Assembly: GCF_000931935.2 (NCBI RefSeq) | Contig: NZ_AZAC01000003.1 | Coordinates: 186,001-250,000, forward strand | Direction: 5' to 3' | DNA length: 64,000 nucleotides | From: Dethiosulfatarculus sandiegensis | Lineage (GTDB): Bacteria; Desulfobacterota; Desulfarculia; Desulfarculales; Desulfarculaceae | Shown: piece by piece, positions 37,681 through 46,442 of the stretch | Layout of the letters: each line of letters begins with the position of its first letter | How positions within the stretch are numbered: the stretch's first letter is position 1 | Program-made: the position numbers and the translations under genes | The notes under the pieces: generated by a model | Databases searched by the model: none | Seen by the model: the letters and a program-made list of their open reading frames with translations, nothing else | Told to the model about the DNA's origin: nothing

Positions 37681-38178
37681 TTATTCTTCTTGGCTTTCTC
37701 TTATTCTGGCCAGAACATTGGTGGTTGAAAGCCCGGTCACCAGAGGGATGGAGTGAACCTCGCCTCCGGCCGCCTTCACCGTATCTGCTCCCACTATTTT
37801 ATGAACAGGCCAGTCACCGCCTTTTACCAAGACCCCTGGCCGTATCAGTTCTATGAGCCTTGCCGGGGTGTCTTCATCAAAGATAATCACGTAATCCACC
37901 GCCGCCAGGGCGCTGATCACTTCCGCCCGATTTTCCTGGTTATTGATGGGGCGGTCCGGGGCCTTGTTTTGTCTTTTCACGCTGTTGTCTGAATTCAGGC
38001 CCAATATGAGCAGATCCCCCAGGTTGCGAGCCTCTCCCAGGTAACGGACATGCCCGGCATGCAGAATGTCAAAACACCCGTTGGTGAATACGACCTTTTT
38101 ACCTTGGCTGACGGCTTGGGAGACTGCCTCGGCCGCCTTGGAGGCGCTGACTATTTTGCTCCTGGTGTCTTGCCACAT
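37681..38178 (-). CDS. rfaE2: D-glycero-beta-D-manno-heptose 1-phosphate adenylyltransferase
   Basis: This protein of 165 residues is the stand-alone nucleotidyltransferase half of HldE. It transfers AMP from ATP to heptose 1-phosphate to make ADP-heptose for the lipopolysaccharide core. The cytidylyltransferase-type motif is FTNGCFDILHAGHVRYL with HxGH, and VKGGDW with KIVGADTV lies near the C-terminus. The kinase half (RfaE1) is absent from this window, so it must be encoded elsewhere. It is one of the signs of a Gram-negative envelope here. Confidence 0.92.
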   Translation of the reverse strand: MWQDTRSKIVSASKAAEAVSQAVSQGKKVVFTNGCFDILHAGHVRYLGEARNLGDLLILGLNSDNSVKRQNKAPDRPINNQENRAEVISALAAVDYVIIFDEDTPARLIELIRPGVLVKGGDWPVHKIVGADTVKAAGGEVHSIPLVTGLSTTNVLARIRESQEE

Positions 38179-38521
38179 CAGGTTAAACCTTTCTAGGAGT
38201 AATATCCCGGCTCTTTATTGAAACCGACCTGTAATATCCGGAAAAGACCTGCAGGGTGTTGAAAAAGCTGTCCCTGGTTTTTTCAACAGCTAAGTTGCTA
38301 AAAATCAATTTTAGCAACTTGCTCTTATCGCTTACCTCTCACGGCTGCGCTAAATTGCGGGCCATATTCGGGGTCCCCAAAAATGCTCCGGCATTTTTGG
38401 GGTGTAATATTCGGGGTGCATCCATGGCCCGCCTGGCAGGGCGTTTTTCAACACCCTGTTAAAAGAATCCGCCTGAATCTTAGCCTTGGTCCATTCTCAG
38501 TGCAACATAAGTAGTGAAGGA
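38179..38521. other. Intergenic region occupied by a MITE-like element
   Basis: About 205 of these 340 bases are the inverted-repeat element at 38253-38457. The rest is short flanking DNA, with no gene. Confidence 0.6.
38253..38457. repeat. MITE-like inverted-repeat element, copy B
   Basis: AGGGTGTTGAAAAA at 38253-38266 is exactly repeated inverted at 38444-38457 (14 of 14), defining a 205-base element. Inside are two perfect hairpins: AAGTTGCTAAAA (38292-38303) with its complement at 38309-38320, and CCCCAAAAATGC near 38377 with its complement ending near 38402. The right part shares TCCATGGCCCGC with the copy at 48247-48402. It encodes no protein. The termini resemble transposon ends, so a non-autonomous element is likely. 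Confidence 0.8.
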
Positions 38522-39262
38522 TTAAATCGCTCTTAAAAAAGTGAAAACCATAACCCGGGCCGCCCCCGCCTTTTTCAGGATTTTTGCGCATTCATGGAGA
38601 GTGGACCCGGTGGTGAGCACGTCATCTAAAAGCAGAACATTCTTCCCCGCGACCAGGCGTTCTCCCCTTTTTTTAAGGGCAAAGGCCCTGGCCACATTCT
38701 GCCTGCGCAAGGCCAGGTCCAGGTTGACCTGGGAGGCCGTGTTCCTTGTCCTCTGCAAAAGGTTGGGAACCACCTTGGCCGGAAGTTTCTTGGTGAGAAG
38801 CGAATTCAAAATAAGGGCCTGATTAAAACCCCTTTTCATGAGGCGTAAGGTATGAAGGGGGACCGGGGCGATTATCTGGGCCCGGCTCAGCCAGTCAAAG
38901 GGGGCGTGTAAGCATATGTAGCCGGCAAGCTTTGGGCCAACCCATAGACTCTTGTTGTATTTAAGGTTGTGGAGCGCCTGGGCCAGGGGGCCTTCGTGAG
39001 GGGCTATGGTCCTGGCCTGGTCAAAAGCCGGCCGCCAGGTTTGACAATGGGGGCAGATTGAGCGGCCCCTGGGCAAGGGATTGGCGCAGACCGGGCAACA
39101 GGGCTCCGGCAGGGGGGTGATTTGGCTTTGGCACTGGTCGCAAAAAAGTAGTGTGTCTGCGCTCAAGGGCTCCCCGCAGGCGGCGCAGTGCCCGGGAAAG
39201 GCCAGATTAACCGCCGCCTTGTACAGGTTCGGTAGAAAATCGTCCATTCCCCCGGCAGCCAT
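38522..39262 (-). CDS. comF: ComF-family phosphoribosyltransferase-like protein
   Basis: The 246 residues begin with a zinc-binding part that has CAACG, CDQC, CPVC and CPHC pairs (about 20-75). The C-terminal half is a type I phosphoribosyltransferase fold with the motif VLLLDDVLTTGSTL. ComF acts with the competence machinery in DNA uptake and replication-fork restart in other bacteria; the phosphoribosyl substrate is unknown. The start codon overlaps the stop of the upstream gene as TGATG, so translation is coupled. A second ATG five codons in is also possible. Confidence 0.88.
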   Translation of the reverse strand: MAAGGMDDFLPNLYKAAVNLAFPGHCAACGEPLSADTLLFCDQCQSQITPLPEPCCPVCANPLPRGRSICPHCQTWRPAFDQARTIAPHEGPLAQALHNLKYNKSLWVGPKLAGYICLHAPFDWLSRAQIIAPVPLHTLRLMKRGFNQALILNSLLTKKLPAKVVPNLLQRTRNTASQVNLDLALRRQNVARAFALKKRGERLVAGKNVLLLDDVLTTGSTLHECAKILKKAGAARVMVFTFLRAI

Positions 39263-39660
39263 CAGTTTTTGAATTCTCCTTGCGCTTTAAGCTTTTGGTA
39301 ATAAGCCACAAAGTCTTCATGGCTTACTTCGGGATCTATTCCCGGGCAAGCAAGCTTGGCTTCTTCCAAGGCTCCTTTGTTTTTAAGCATGGCAGGGAAA
39401 AAGGGCCACTGACGACAGATTTTGGGCTTTGCCTGATGAATGCGGCACCCCTGGGGGCCAAACAGAATACAGACCCCTTTGTGGCCTGTTTGAATTTCGT
39501 ATTTTCCGTCTCGGGGGAGACAAAAATCTTCAATGAATTCTTTTTCTGTTAAGTCAACTAGTTGGGATGCTGCAGGGACTTCTTCTTTTTCCAGGTAAAT
39601 TCCACCTTTTCCTCTACAGCACACACCACAGCGTTGGCATTCAAAGGGCATTCGACTCAT
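39262..39660 (-). CDS. YkgJ-family cysteine cluster protein
   Basis: The 132 residues carry an N-terminal FECQRCGVCCRGKGGIYL cluster and later HKGVCILFGPQGCRIHQAKPKICRQWPFFP, the pattern of the YkgJ (CxxCxxCC) family. These proteins are thought to bind metal, probably zinc or an Fe-S cluster, and their role is unknown. It is coupled to comF downstream by a one-base overlap. AGAGGA lies just before the ATG. Confidence 0.88.
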   Translation of the reverse strand: MSRMPFECQRCGVCCRGKGGIYLEKEEVPAASQLVDLTEKEFIEDFCLPRDGKYEIQTGHKGVCILFGPQGCRIHQAKPKICRQWPFFPAMLKNKGALEEAKLACPGIDPEVSHEDFVAYYQKLKAQGEFKN

Positions 39661-39900
39661 GATTCCTCTTTCAGGGGGTTAAGCAGGCAGTAGACCTTTT
39701 GCCCGACCGGTTTGATCTGTCCAAGAGAAAGGAAACTGCATGAACTTGTATTTATTATATTTATTTAATAATTACAAGCATTTAATCTCTTGACGGCCTC
39801 GGCGGTCGAGCCTTGGCAAATCTACAAAACCATTGCATGATAGGCGATCGCGTGAACCGAAAGCCTACACCGGGGGGGCTTTATGTGCAAGATGCGCCGC

Positions 39901-41037
39901 TTAAATCCCGTGAACCGGGAAAATTTCTTTTCGAACCAGTTCAATAACATCATCTGCGTCCCGGCCCGCTCTTTTCCAGAATCTGCCCCGGATCAGCTCC
40001 TGCGGGTCGAGCAACCGCCTTTCATCTTTGGGCAGCCTCAGGTTATCTGAGAATTCCTGGGGCAGGTGTTCGGGGAGTTTATCCTCTTCATCCATCATGA
40101 TGGCCCAAAGCATGGTCCAGACCCTGGCCACGTTCACCACATTGTATCCCCCGCCTCCCAGAGCGATCCAGCGTCCCCAGGCCATCTCCTTAATGGCCCG
40201 CATACAGTGGGCCAGCCCTCTTGTGGTGAGGTTCAAATTGGCCAGCGGATCGGTTAAAAGGGCGTCCACGCCCAGTTGAGTCACCAGATAATCCGGGTTA
40301 AAGGCCTGGATCAAATCCGGGACCAGGGAGTCAAAACATCGTATATAGATTTCATCCTCAGTATCAGGCCAAAGGGGTATGTTGACTGAATATCCCCTTC
40401 CCTTGCCCCGTCCCTGTTCTTCGATGTATCCGGTTCCAGGGAAAAGGGTGGCCGGATGCTGGTGAAGGCTGATGGTCATCACCTGGTCTGTTTCGTAAAA
40501 CGCCCATTGCACTCCATCGCCATGATGGGCGTCGAGATCCAGGTAAACCACTCGCAGGTCTTTTTGCAGAAGCCTTTTGATCACCAAGACCGGGTCATTC
40601 ACATAACAGAAGCCGGAAGCCCTGGCCGCAAGCCCGTGATGCATCCCTCCAGCCATGCTGAAGGCCGCGGGCCTTTTTTCCTCCACCACCATTTGGGCGG
40701 CTTTAAGGCTGGCGCCGGTCATCAGGGTGGACCATTCGTAAACCCCCGGGAAAATCGGGTTGTCGCCGGGGCCCAACCCAAAACTACCGAATCCGCGCAG
40801 GTTTTTGGTCTCGCTTAATTCCTTCAGGGTTTCCAGATAATAGCGGTCGTGAAATTCTGCCAGATCTTCCATGGTTGCAGCCGGAAAATCATAGTAGGTT
40901 TCGTCCAGCCCCACCAGTCCGATGAGTTCCCTGGTAAGCCCTAACCTGGCAATGCGCAAGGGGTGATGTTTACCGTAATCAAATTTTTTATACCGCTCTG
41001 TGTGGATGAAAGCCGGAGGCGCTGACTGCTTGGACAT
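39901..41037 (-). CDS. HDAC-family deacetylase (AcuC-like)
   Basis: The ATG at 41037 follows GGAG by 6 bases and is preferred to the earlier ATG at 41127; it gives 378 residues. The class I histone-deacetylase fold is clear: the active-site His pair region MHHGLAARASGFCYVNDPVLV, the zinc ligands in YLDLDAHHGDGV, and the tail motif LGGGGYN. Bacterial relatives (AcuC) deacetylate lysines, for example on acetyl-CoA synthetase, or act on acetylpolyamines. No acetyl-CoA synthetase or acetyltransferase gene is adjacent. Confidence 0.88.
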   Translation of the reverse strand: MSKQSAPPAFIHTERYKKFDYGKHHPLRIARLGLTRELIGLVGLDETYYDFPAATMEDLAEFHDRYYLETLKELSETKNLRGFGSFGLGPGDNPIFPGVYEWSTLMTGASLKAAQMVVEEKRPAAFSMAGGMHHGLAARASGFCYVNDPVLVIKRLLQKDLRVVYLDLDAHHGDGVQWAFYETDQVMTISLHQHPATLFPGTGYIEEQGRGKGRGYSVNIPLWPDTEDEIYIRCFDSLVPDLIQAFNPDYLVTQLGVDALLTDPLANLNLTTRGLAHCMRAIKEMAWGRWIALGGGGYNVVNVARVWTMLWAIMMDEEDKLPEHLPQEFSDNLRLPKDERRLLDPQELIRGRFWKRAGRDADDVIELVRKEIFPVHGI

Positions 41038-41325
41038 TTCTACTCCGATAGGCAAGTAAGGAGGGCCAACGCATGTGCCACAATAACACCAAGGCGCTAA
41101 AATGGCAAGACGATCCCCGTAATTCACATTATCTGACCGGATTGACAGGTATTAACCAGGCTGGTACAATTCGCGCCGACCAATTCGTTTTCTCTTGTGT
41201 TGATGAGGCGAAAACCATTTCAGCATCTGATGCTTCCAGACGCTTGAATCAATTGGCATTTGGGCTTGTCATTTTTAATCGAGCCCTCAGCCGCTTTGGC
41301 CTTCTTTTGTAATGGAGGTTTTTTG

Positions 41326-41769
41326 ATGATTTCTTCTGAAGTGGATGCCGCCCTTAAGACGGCCATGAAAGCTCACGATCAAGCGGCCACTTCCTGCCTG
41401 CGGATGGTCCGCGCCGCTTTAAAAAACAAGGCAAAAGACTTAAGGCGCGAGCTCAACGACGAAGAAGAGATTGCCTGTCTTTCCACCCTGGCCAAGCAGC
41501 GCCGGGACTCCATTGACCAGTTCAGAAAAGGCGGCAGGGAAGACTTGGTCGCCAAGGAAGCTGCCGAGCTGAAGCTGATAGAGCAGTATCTCCCCCGGCA
41601 ATTAGCCGAAGAAGATGTCGCCCGGGTCCTGGATGAGGTCTTTGATGAACTTGAGCCCAAGAGCCCCAAAGAAATGGGGATGGTTATGAAGGCTGCCATG
41701 GCTCGGTTGAAAGGGCAGGCAGACGGCAAGTTGGTCAATCAACTGGTCCAAAAGCGCCTTAAGGGGTAG
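41326..41769 (+). CDS. yqeY: GatB/YqeY domain protein
   Basis: This 147-residue protein starts at the ATG at 41326, where GGAGG precedes by 7 bases. It has the YqeY pattern: helical N-terminus with a basic AARTLRMVRAALKNK-like stretch, IEQYLPRQL, and a C-terminal PKEMGMVMKAAMARLKGQADGKLVNQLVQ that matches the tail domain of GatB. YqeY is thought to bind tRNA or aid amidotransfer, but its role is not proven. In many bacteria it lies next to rpsU-dnaG-rpoD, as here, but no rpsU is present. Confidence 0.9.
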   Translation: MISSEVDAALKTAMKAHDQAATSCLRMVRAALKNKAKDLRRELNDEEEIACLSTLAKQRRDSIDQFRKGGREDLVAKEAAELKLIEQYLPRQLAEEDVARVLDEVFDELEPKSPKEMGMVMKAAMARLKGQADGKLVNQLVQKRLKG

Positions 41770-42090
41770 AATTCCTGCATAGGGGAGAAAAGGCGTTCAT
41801 TTTATACACCTAAATTACTATTTAATATTACGGGTAATGTCGCGATTTGCCGATTTAAATAGGCGGTCGGCCGATTAAGTCCCCTGGGTGAGGGCTTTTA
41901 ATTATCCCGCAAAAATACAGGTGTATGTTTCATTGCATAGAAAAATTGTCTGAGATAATCCATGCAAAAATGGCTGTGTCCGCGGATTTCTTTTGCGGTC
42001 GGCCTTCAGGGACCACTTTATCCGCATACATAATGCACTTTTTGGTTCTCACAGGTCAACAACAACCAGACACGGGCGGGAAAAACACAC
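41770..42090. other. Intergenic region ahead of mutS2
   Basis: These 320 bases have no gene. The mutS2 ATG has no clear ribosome site upstream, so the true start could differ by a few codons. No terminator for yqeY could be found, so readthrough into mutS2 is possible. Confidence 0.4.
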
Positions 42091-44613
42091 ATGTTTGATG
42101 CTGACCGGCAGGGTGGGCCTGCCGCAGACGAGACAAGCGCCTTAGACAAAGACGCATCAAAAATGGACACCAAGTCAAGGGGTTCAGTGGATACCCAAAC
42201 CCTTGCCGCACTCGAGTTCCCCAGACTGCTTGAGTCTGTGGCCCAGTTGACCCAAAGCCGGATCGGCGCCCAGATGGTGCATAGGCTTTATCCTTCTTCT
42301 GATTCCGCCAAGGTTGAACGTAGACTGAGAAGACTCAGCCAACTGCGGGAAATTCTCGAATTCGCCAGCCCTCCTGGCCTTGAAAATATAGACGAGGTTT
42401 CCGAACTGCTCCCCCGCCTGGAGGTTGAGGGTGCGGTTTTACTGCCCCAGGAACTATTTGTGGTGGCGGATTTTTTATCTTCGGTCAGCAGGGCCGATTC
42501 CTTTCTCACCCCCAGCGAAAACGGCATGGATGAAGCCTTTCGCCTCAAAAACCGGTTGACCCCCCTGCCCAAACTGGGGGGCAGGCTTAGGGGCCTGGTG
42601 GGGCCGGGAAATTCCATAAAGAGCTCCGCCTCAACCGAGTTGCAAAGGGTCAGAAGGGAGCTTTCGCGCAAAAGGGACAACTTGCGCGCCAAATTGGAAA
42701 AATTCATCACCCAAGGCCACATGGGTGGTGTCTTCAGTGATCAGGTCGTCACCCAAAGGGCGGATCGTTTTGTAGTGCCTGTGAGGTCGGACTCCAAGGG
42801 CAAGGTGCAGGGAATCCTGCACGACACCTCGGGCAGCGGGGCCACCTGCTTTATGGAGCCTTTGGACGCGGTTGAAGATAACAACCAGCTCGCCATGCTG
42901 CGCAACAAAGAGCGCGAGGAAGAATTGAGGGTGTTGCGGGAAGTCGCCCGTGAGCTGGCCCTTAACCTGCAAGTGCTCTATGAAGACCTGGAGACTCTGG
43001 CCAAACTGGACTGCCTTTTGGCTCAGGCCCGGTTTGCCCAAAGGTTGGATGCAGTTGAACCCCGTTTGAGCAACTCCTATGAAATGGAGTTGAACCAGGC
43101 CCGCCATCCCCTTTTGGCCTGGCGAGCCCTTAGCCGTAAAAATCAGGTGGTTCCTATTGATCTCTGCCTGGGCAAGGGCCGCGACGTTTTGATGATCAGC
43201 GGAGCCAACGCTGGCGGCAAGACCGTTACCTTAAAGACTGTGGGCCTTATAACCCTGATGGTGATGTGCGGTATGCACGTTCCGTGTCAAAAAGGCAGCC
43301 TGGTTTCGGTGTTCCAGCAGGTGGCAGCGGAAGTCGGCGATGAACAGGATTTAAATGAAGCCTTGAGCACTTTTACCGCTCATGCCGGACGTCTGGCCTG
43401 GATGACCAGGAACGCAACCAGGCAATCTTTGTTCCTTATAGATGAGATAGGCGGCGGAACTGATCCCGGCGAGGGCGCGGCCTTGGCCATGGCCGTGATT
43501 GACCGTTTGAAGCGGTTGGGGGCCAAGGTTCTCACCACCACCCACTTCCACAGGCTGAAGGCCTTTGCCGCCCTGACTCCGGGGATTGAAAACGTATCGG
43601 TTACTTTTGATTCCGGGAGCGGAAAAGCCACTTACAGGCTTCACTACGGCGCCCCGGGATTGAGTGACGCCTTGGCGGTGAGCGCAGGGCTGGGTTTTCC
43701 GGAGAGCGTCTTGCATCGGGCCAATTCCTATATGGACGAGAGTGAGAAACAGACCATTGCCCTTTTGCGGCAGGCCCAGAACGACAGGCGTCTGGCCAGG
43801 GAAGAGCTGGCCAAAGCCAGGGCCGGCACTCTAGCTGCTGCGGAAGATAAGCAAAAGGCCAGGGAACTTTTAAAGGCTGCCAAAAAGGAAAGACAGGGCG
43901 CCCTGGCCGAGGGCAAGAGAAGGGTTCGCGAGGTTGCCCACCGCATGGAGGGGATGCTCAAGGACCTTTTGGGTGAAATCGAAGAAAAGAAAAAGACCGG
44001 TGAGACACTTTTACCGGGTGCGGAAAAGCAAAAGCTGTACAAGGCCAGGCGCGATGCCCTGGCCAAGGTGGAAGAGGTCGTTTCCGGCAAGAGTGATGCC
44101 GCCTCTTTTAGCACTGATAAAAAAGCCCTTTCCGGGGACAAGGGGAAGCTGGTCAAACAGGCCAGGGTCAGGGTGGCCAGCCTGGGACAAGCCGGAACCC
44201 TTTTGGAAGACCCGGTCCCGGATGTCCAGACCGTGCTGGTCTCCGTAGGGGTGCGGGGCGTGAGGGTCCGGGTCTCGGTGGCTGATCTGGAGCCCTTGGG
44301 CAATAATTCTGATAAAGCTGATAATAAATCCGCTCCTAAGAGGGTGTCTGTGAGAGCCGATGCGGGCGACGGCCTTGACCTTAAGGTAATCGGCTGCACT
44401 GTGGATGAGGCCATCCCCCTGGTGGACAAGGCCTTGGATCAGGCGCTTTTGGCAGGCAGGGCCAGGCTGAGGGTTGTCCACGGCATGGGCACCGGCAGGC
44501 TCAAGACGGCGGTTAGAAGGTATTTAAGCGATCACCCGTGTGTACTCTCCACCAAAAATGCGCCGATAAATTTAGGCGGTGGGGGAGTCACGGTGGCTGA
44601 ACTCAGGGAGTAG
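42091..44613 (+). CDS. mutS2: Endonuclease MutS2
   Basis: The 840 residues carry a helical lever/clamp region (about 30-360) and the MutS-type ATPase with Walker A GANAGGKT at 371-378 and Walker B LFLIDEIGGGTDP. A long coiled coil (about 550-690) and a C-terminal Smr nuclease domain (about 765-840) with HGMGTGRLK follow. MutS2 resolves collided ribosomes or suppresses recombination, depending on species, and does not do mismatch repair. The usual Smr LDxH/LDLRG segment is LDLKVIG here, a mild variant. It is followed by dnaG after 7 bases, so the genes are co-transcribed. Confidence 0.93.
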   Translation: MFDADRQGGPAADETSALDKDASKMDTKSRGSVDTQTLAALEFPRLLESVAQLTQSRIGAQMVHRLYPSSDSAKVERRLRRLSQLREILEFASPPGLENIDEVSELLPRLEVEGAVLLPQELFVVADFLSSVSRADSFLTPSENGMDEAFRLKNRLTPLPKLGGRLRGLVGPGNSIKSSASTELQRVRRELSRKRDNLRAKLEKFITQGHMGGVFSDQVVTQRADRFVVPVRSDSKGKVQGILHDTSGSGATCFMEPLDAVEDNNQLAMLRNKEREEELRVLREVARELALNLQVLYEDLETLAKLDCLLAQARFAQRLDAVEPRLSNSYEMELNQARHPLLAWRALSRKNQVVPIDLCLGKGRDVLMISGANAGGKTVTLKTVGLITLMVMCGMHVPCQKGSLVSVFQQVAAEVGDEQDLNEALSTFTAHAGRLAWMTRNATRQSLFLIDEIGGGTDPGEGAALAMAVIDRLKRLGAKVLTTTHFHRLKAFAALTPGIENVSVTFDSGSGKATYRLHYGAPGLSDALAVSAGLGFPESVLHRANSYMDESEKQTIALLRQAQNDRRLAREELAKARAGTLAAAEDKQKARELLKAAKKERQGALAEGKRRVREVAHRMEGMLKDLLGEIEEKKKTGETLLPGAEKQKLYKARRDALAKVEEVVSGKSDAASFSTDKKALSGDKGKLVKQARVRVASLGQAGTLLEDPVPDVQTVLVSVGVRGVRVRVSVADLEPLGNNSDKADNKSAPKRVSVRADAGDGLDLKVIGCTVDEAIPLVDKALDQALLAGRARLRVVHGMGTGRLKTAVRRYLSDHPCVLSTKNAPINLGGGGVTVAELRE

Positions 44614-44620
44614 CGTATAG

Positions 44621-46423
44621 TTGACGGTTTTCGGCCACATACCACAGGAAAAGATTGACGAGGTGCGCCTGGCGGCGGACATTGTCCAGGTGGTGGGAGC
44701 TCGTGTCAATCTGACCCAAAAAGGCAGGGACTTTTGGGGAAGGTGCCCGTTCCACGGGGATAAGGATCCCAGCTTCAAGGTGGATAGGCAAAGGGGCACC
44801 TGGTACTGCTTTGGCTGTGGTGAGGGCGGAAGTGTTTTCAACTTCGTGATGCGTGACGAGGGGCTTTCCTTTCCCGAGGCCGTGCGCGAACTGGCCCGGC
44901 GTTTCGGGGTGGAGATGCCTAAACGTAAACTTGACCCCGCCCAGCAAAAGGCCCAGGAGCAGAGAGAGAAACAGCGCCATGTCCTGGAAACCGCCTTGGA
45001 GTATTTCCGCACCCAGTTGCAGGTTTCAGCGGGCCGGGAGGCGTTAAACTATCTCACCCAAAAACGCGGGCTGTCCCTTGAGTTTATCAAAGAGTTCCAA
45101 TTGGGCTGGGCCCCTGACCAGTGGGAAGGCCTGGGGCGCTTTTTACGCTCCAACGACATCGGCGAGGAGCTTGCCGTCCAGGCCGGCCTGTTGATCAAAA
45201 GGGACAATCGCTCCGGCTGCTATGACCGGTTCCGGGGCAGGGTGATGGTGCCGATCAAAGACGCCACCGGACGCCTGGTGAGCTTTGGCGGCAGAATCCT
45301 GGATCAGGGCGAGCCCAAGTACATGAATGGCCCCGAATCTCTTTTATTCAAAAAAAACAGCACGCTTTTTAACCTGGACAAGGCCCGCAGAGAGATGCGC
45401 AAAAAGTCCAGGGCCCTTTTGGTGGAGGGGTATTTTGATGTCATAACCCTGCACGCCCATGGCCTGGGTGAGGCCGTGGCCCCCATGGGAACCGCCCTTA
45501 CCAGCCAGCAGGTGGCCCGGTTGAAACATCAGGCCGATGAACTGATCCTGGTGTTTGACGGTGACGAGGCTGGGGTCAAGGCTGCTTTGCGTTCATTGCC
45601 TGTTTTTCAAAAAGAGGATATGGCCCCTAAGGTGATTCTTTTGCCCATGGGCGAAGACCCGGACAGCCTGGTCCGCAACCAGGGCGCCGAAGCCCTGGAG
45701 GAACTTTTGGGACAGGCGCGCCCCTTGGTGGAGATGGCCATAGAACAGATCGTTACAAAGGGCGATGCAGATAGCTTTGAAGGCAGAAGTTCGGTTTTGA
45801 ATCAGGCCGGAAAGATCATATGTGGAATCAATGATCCGGTCTCCGCCTGGCTTTACCTGGAACGCCTGGCGGCAATGCTCTCCATACCCTGTGACATTGC
45901 AGCCAAGCAGCTGGGTATACCCTTGCCCTCCTCCAAGAAAAGACCTCGTTTAAGCCCGGTGGATAACCGCAACTGTTCCCGGGGCGGACTACATTTGAAT
46001 GATCAGGAATGCCTCTTGCAGATGATACTCACCCAGCCCGAGGCGGCTCGGCTTTTTGCCTCCCAGGAAGAAGCGCTTGAATTTTTAGATGACCGGAATC
46101 TGCGACAGGTGGGGGCTTCCGTGCTTTCCGTGCTGGCAAGAGGGGCCGACCCCACTCCCGATGCCGTGGCCCAATCCCTTGAAGACCAGGCTTTGGCTCC
46201 CCTGGTGAGCCGCCTGGCCCAGTCCGGCCTGGAACTGGATGCAGATAAAGCCCGGCAGGAAACCGTGGTTTTGTTGAGGCAATGGCAAAAACGCCACCTC
46301 AAAAAGAAACTGAGAGACATGAGCAATCAAATCGCACAGGCCTATCAAAGGGGCGACAGTGAAGAAGTCGCCCGTTTGCAGGCCATGCGCCAAAGGATAT
46401 CCAAATCCCATCCTACCCTTTAA
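44621..46423 (+). CDS. dnaG: DNA primase
   Basis: TTG start with GGGAG about 10 bases upstream. The 600 residues make RNA primers for replication. The CHC2 zinc finger [20 protein letters not shown] with YCFGCG (about residues 39-66) is followed by the RNA polymerase/Toprim core with [16 protein letters not shown] and LVFDGDEAG (about 260-330). The C-terminal helicase-binding domain (about 450-600) is less conserved. It sits between mutS2 and rpoD, as in the classical macromolecular-synthesis operon, whose first gene rpsU is missing here. Confidence 0.95.
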   Translation: MTVFGHIPQEKIDEVRLAADIVQVVGARVNLTQKGRDFWGRCPFHGDKDPSFKVDRQRGTWYCFGCGEGGSVFNFVMRDEGLSFPEAVRELARRFGVEMPKRKLDPAQQKAQEQREKQRHVLETALEYFRTQLQVSAGREALNYLTQKRGLSLEFIKEFQLGWAPDQWEGLGRFLRSNDIGEELAVQAGLLIKRDNRSGCYDRFRGRVMVPIKDATGRLVSFGGRILDQGEPKYMNGPESLLFKKNSTLFNLDKARREMRKKSRALLVEGYFDVITLHAHGLGEAVAPMGTALTSQQVARLKHQADELILVFDGDEAGVKAALRSLPVFQKEDMAPKVILLPMGEDPDSLVRNQGAEALEELLGQARPLVEMAIEQIVTKGDADSFEGRSSVLNQAGKIICGINDPVSAWLYLERLAAMLSIPCDIAAKQLGIPLPSSKKRPRLSPVDNRNCSRGGLHLNDQECLLQMILTQPEAARLFASQEEALEFLDDRNLRQVGASVLSVLARGADPTPDAVAQSLEDQALAPLVSRLAQSGLELDADKARQETVVLLRQWQKRHLKKKLRDMSNQIAQAYQRGDSEEVARLQAMRQRISKSHPTL

Positions 46424-46442
46424 ACCGGGAAAGGACCACGCC

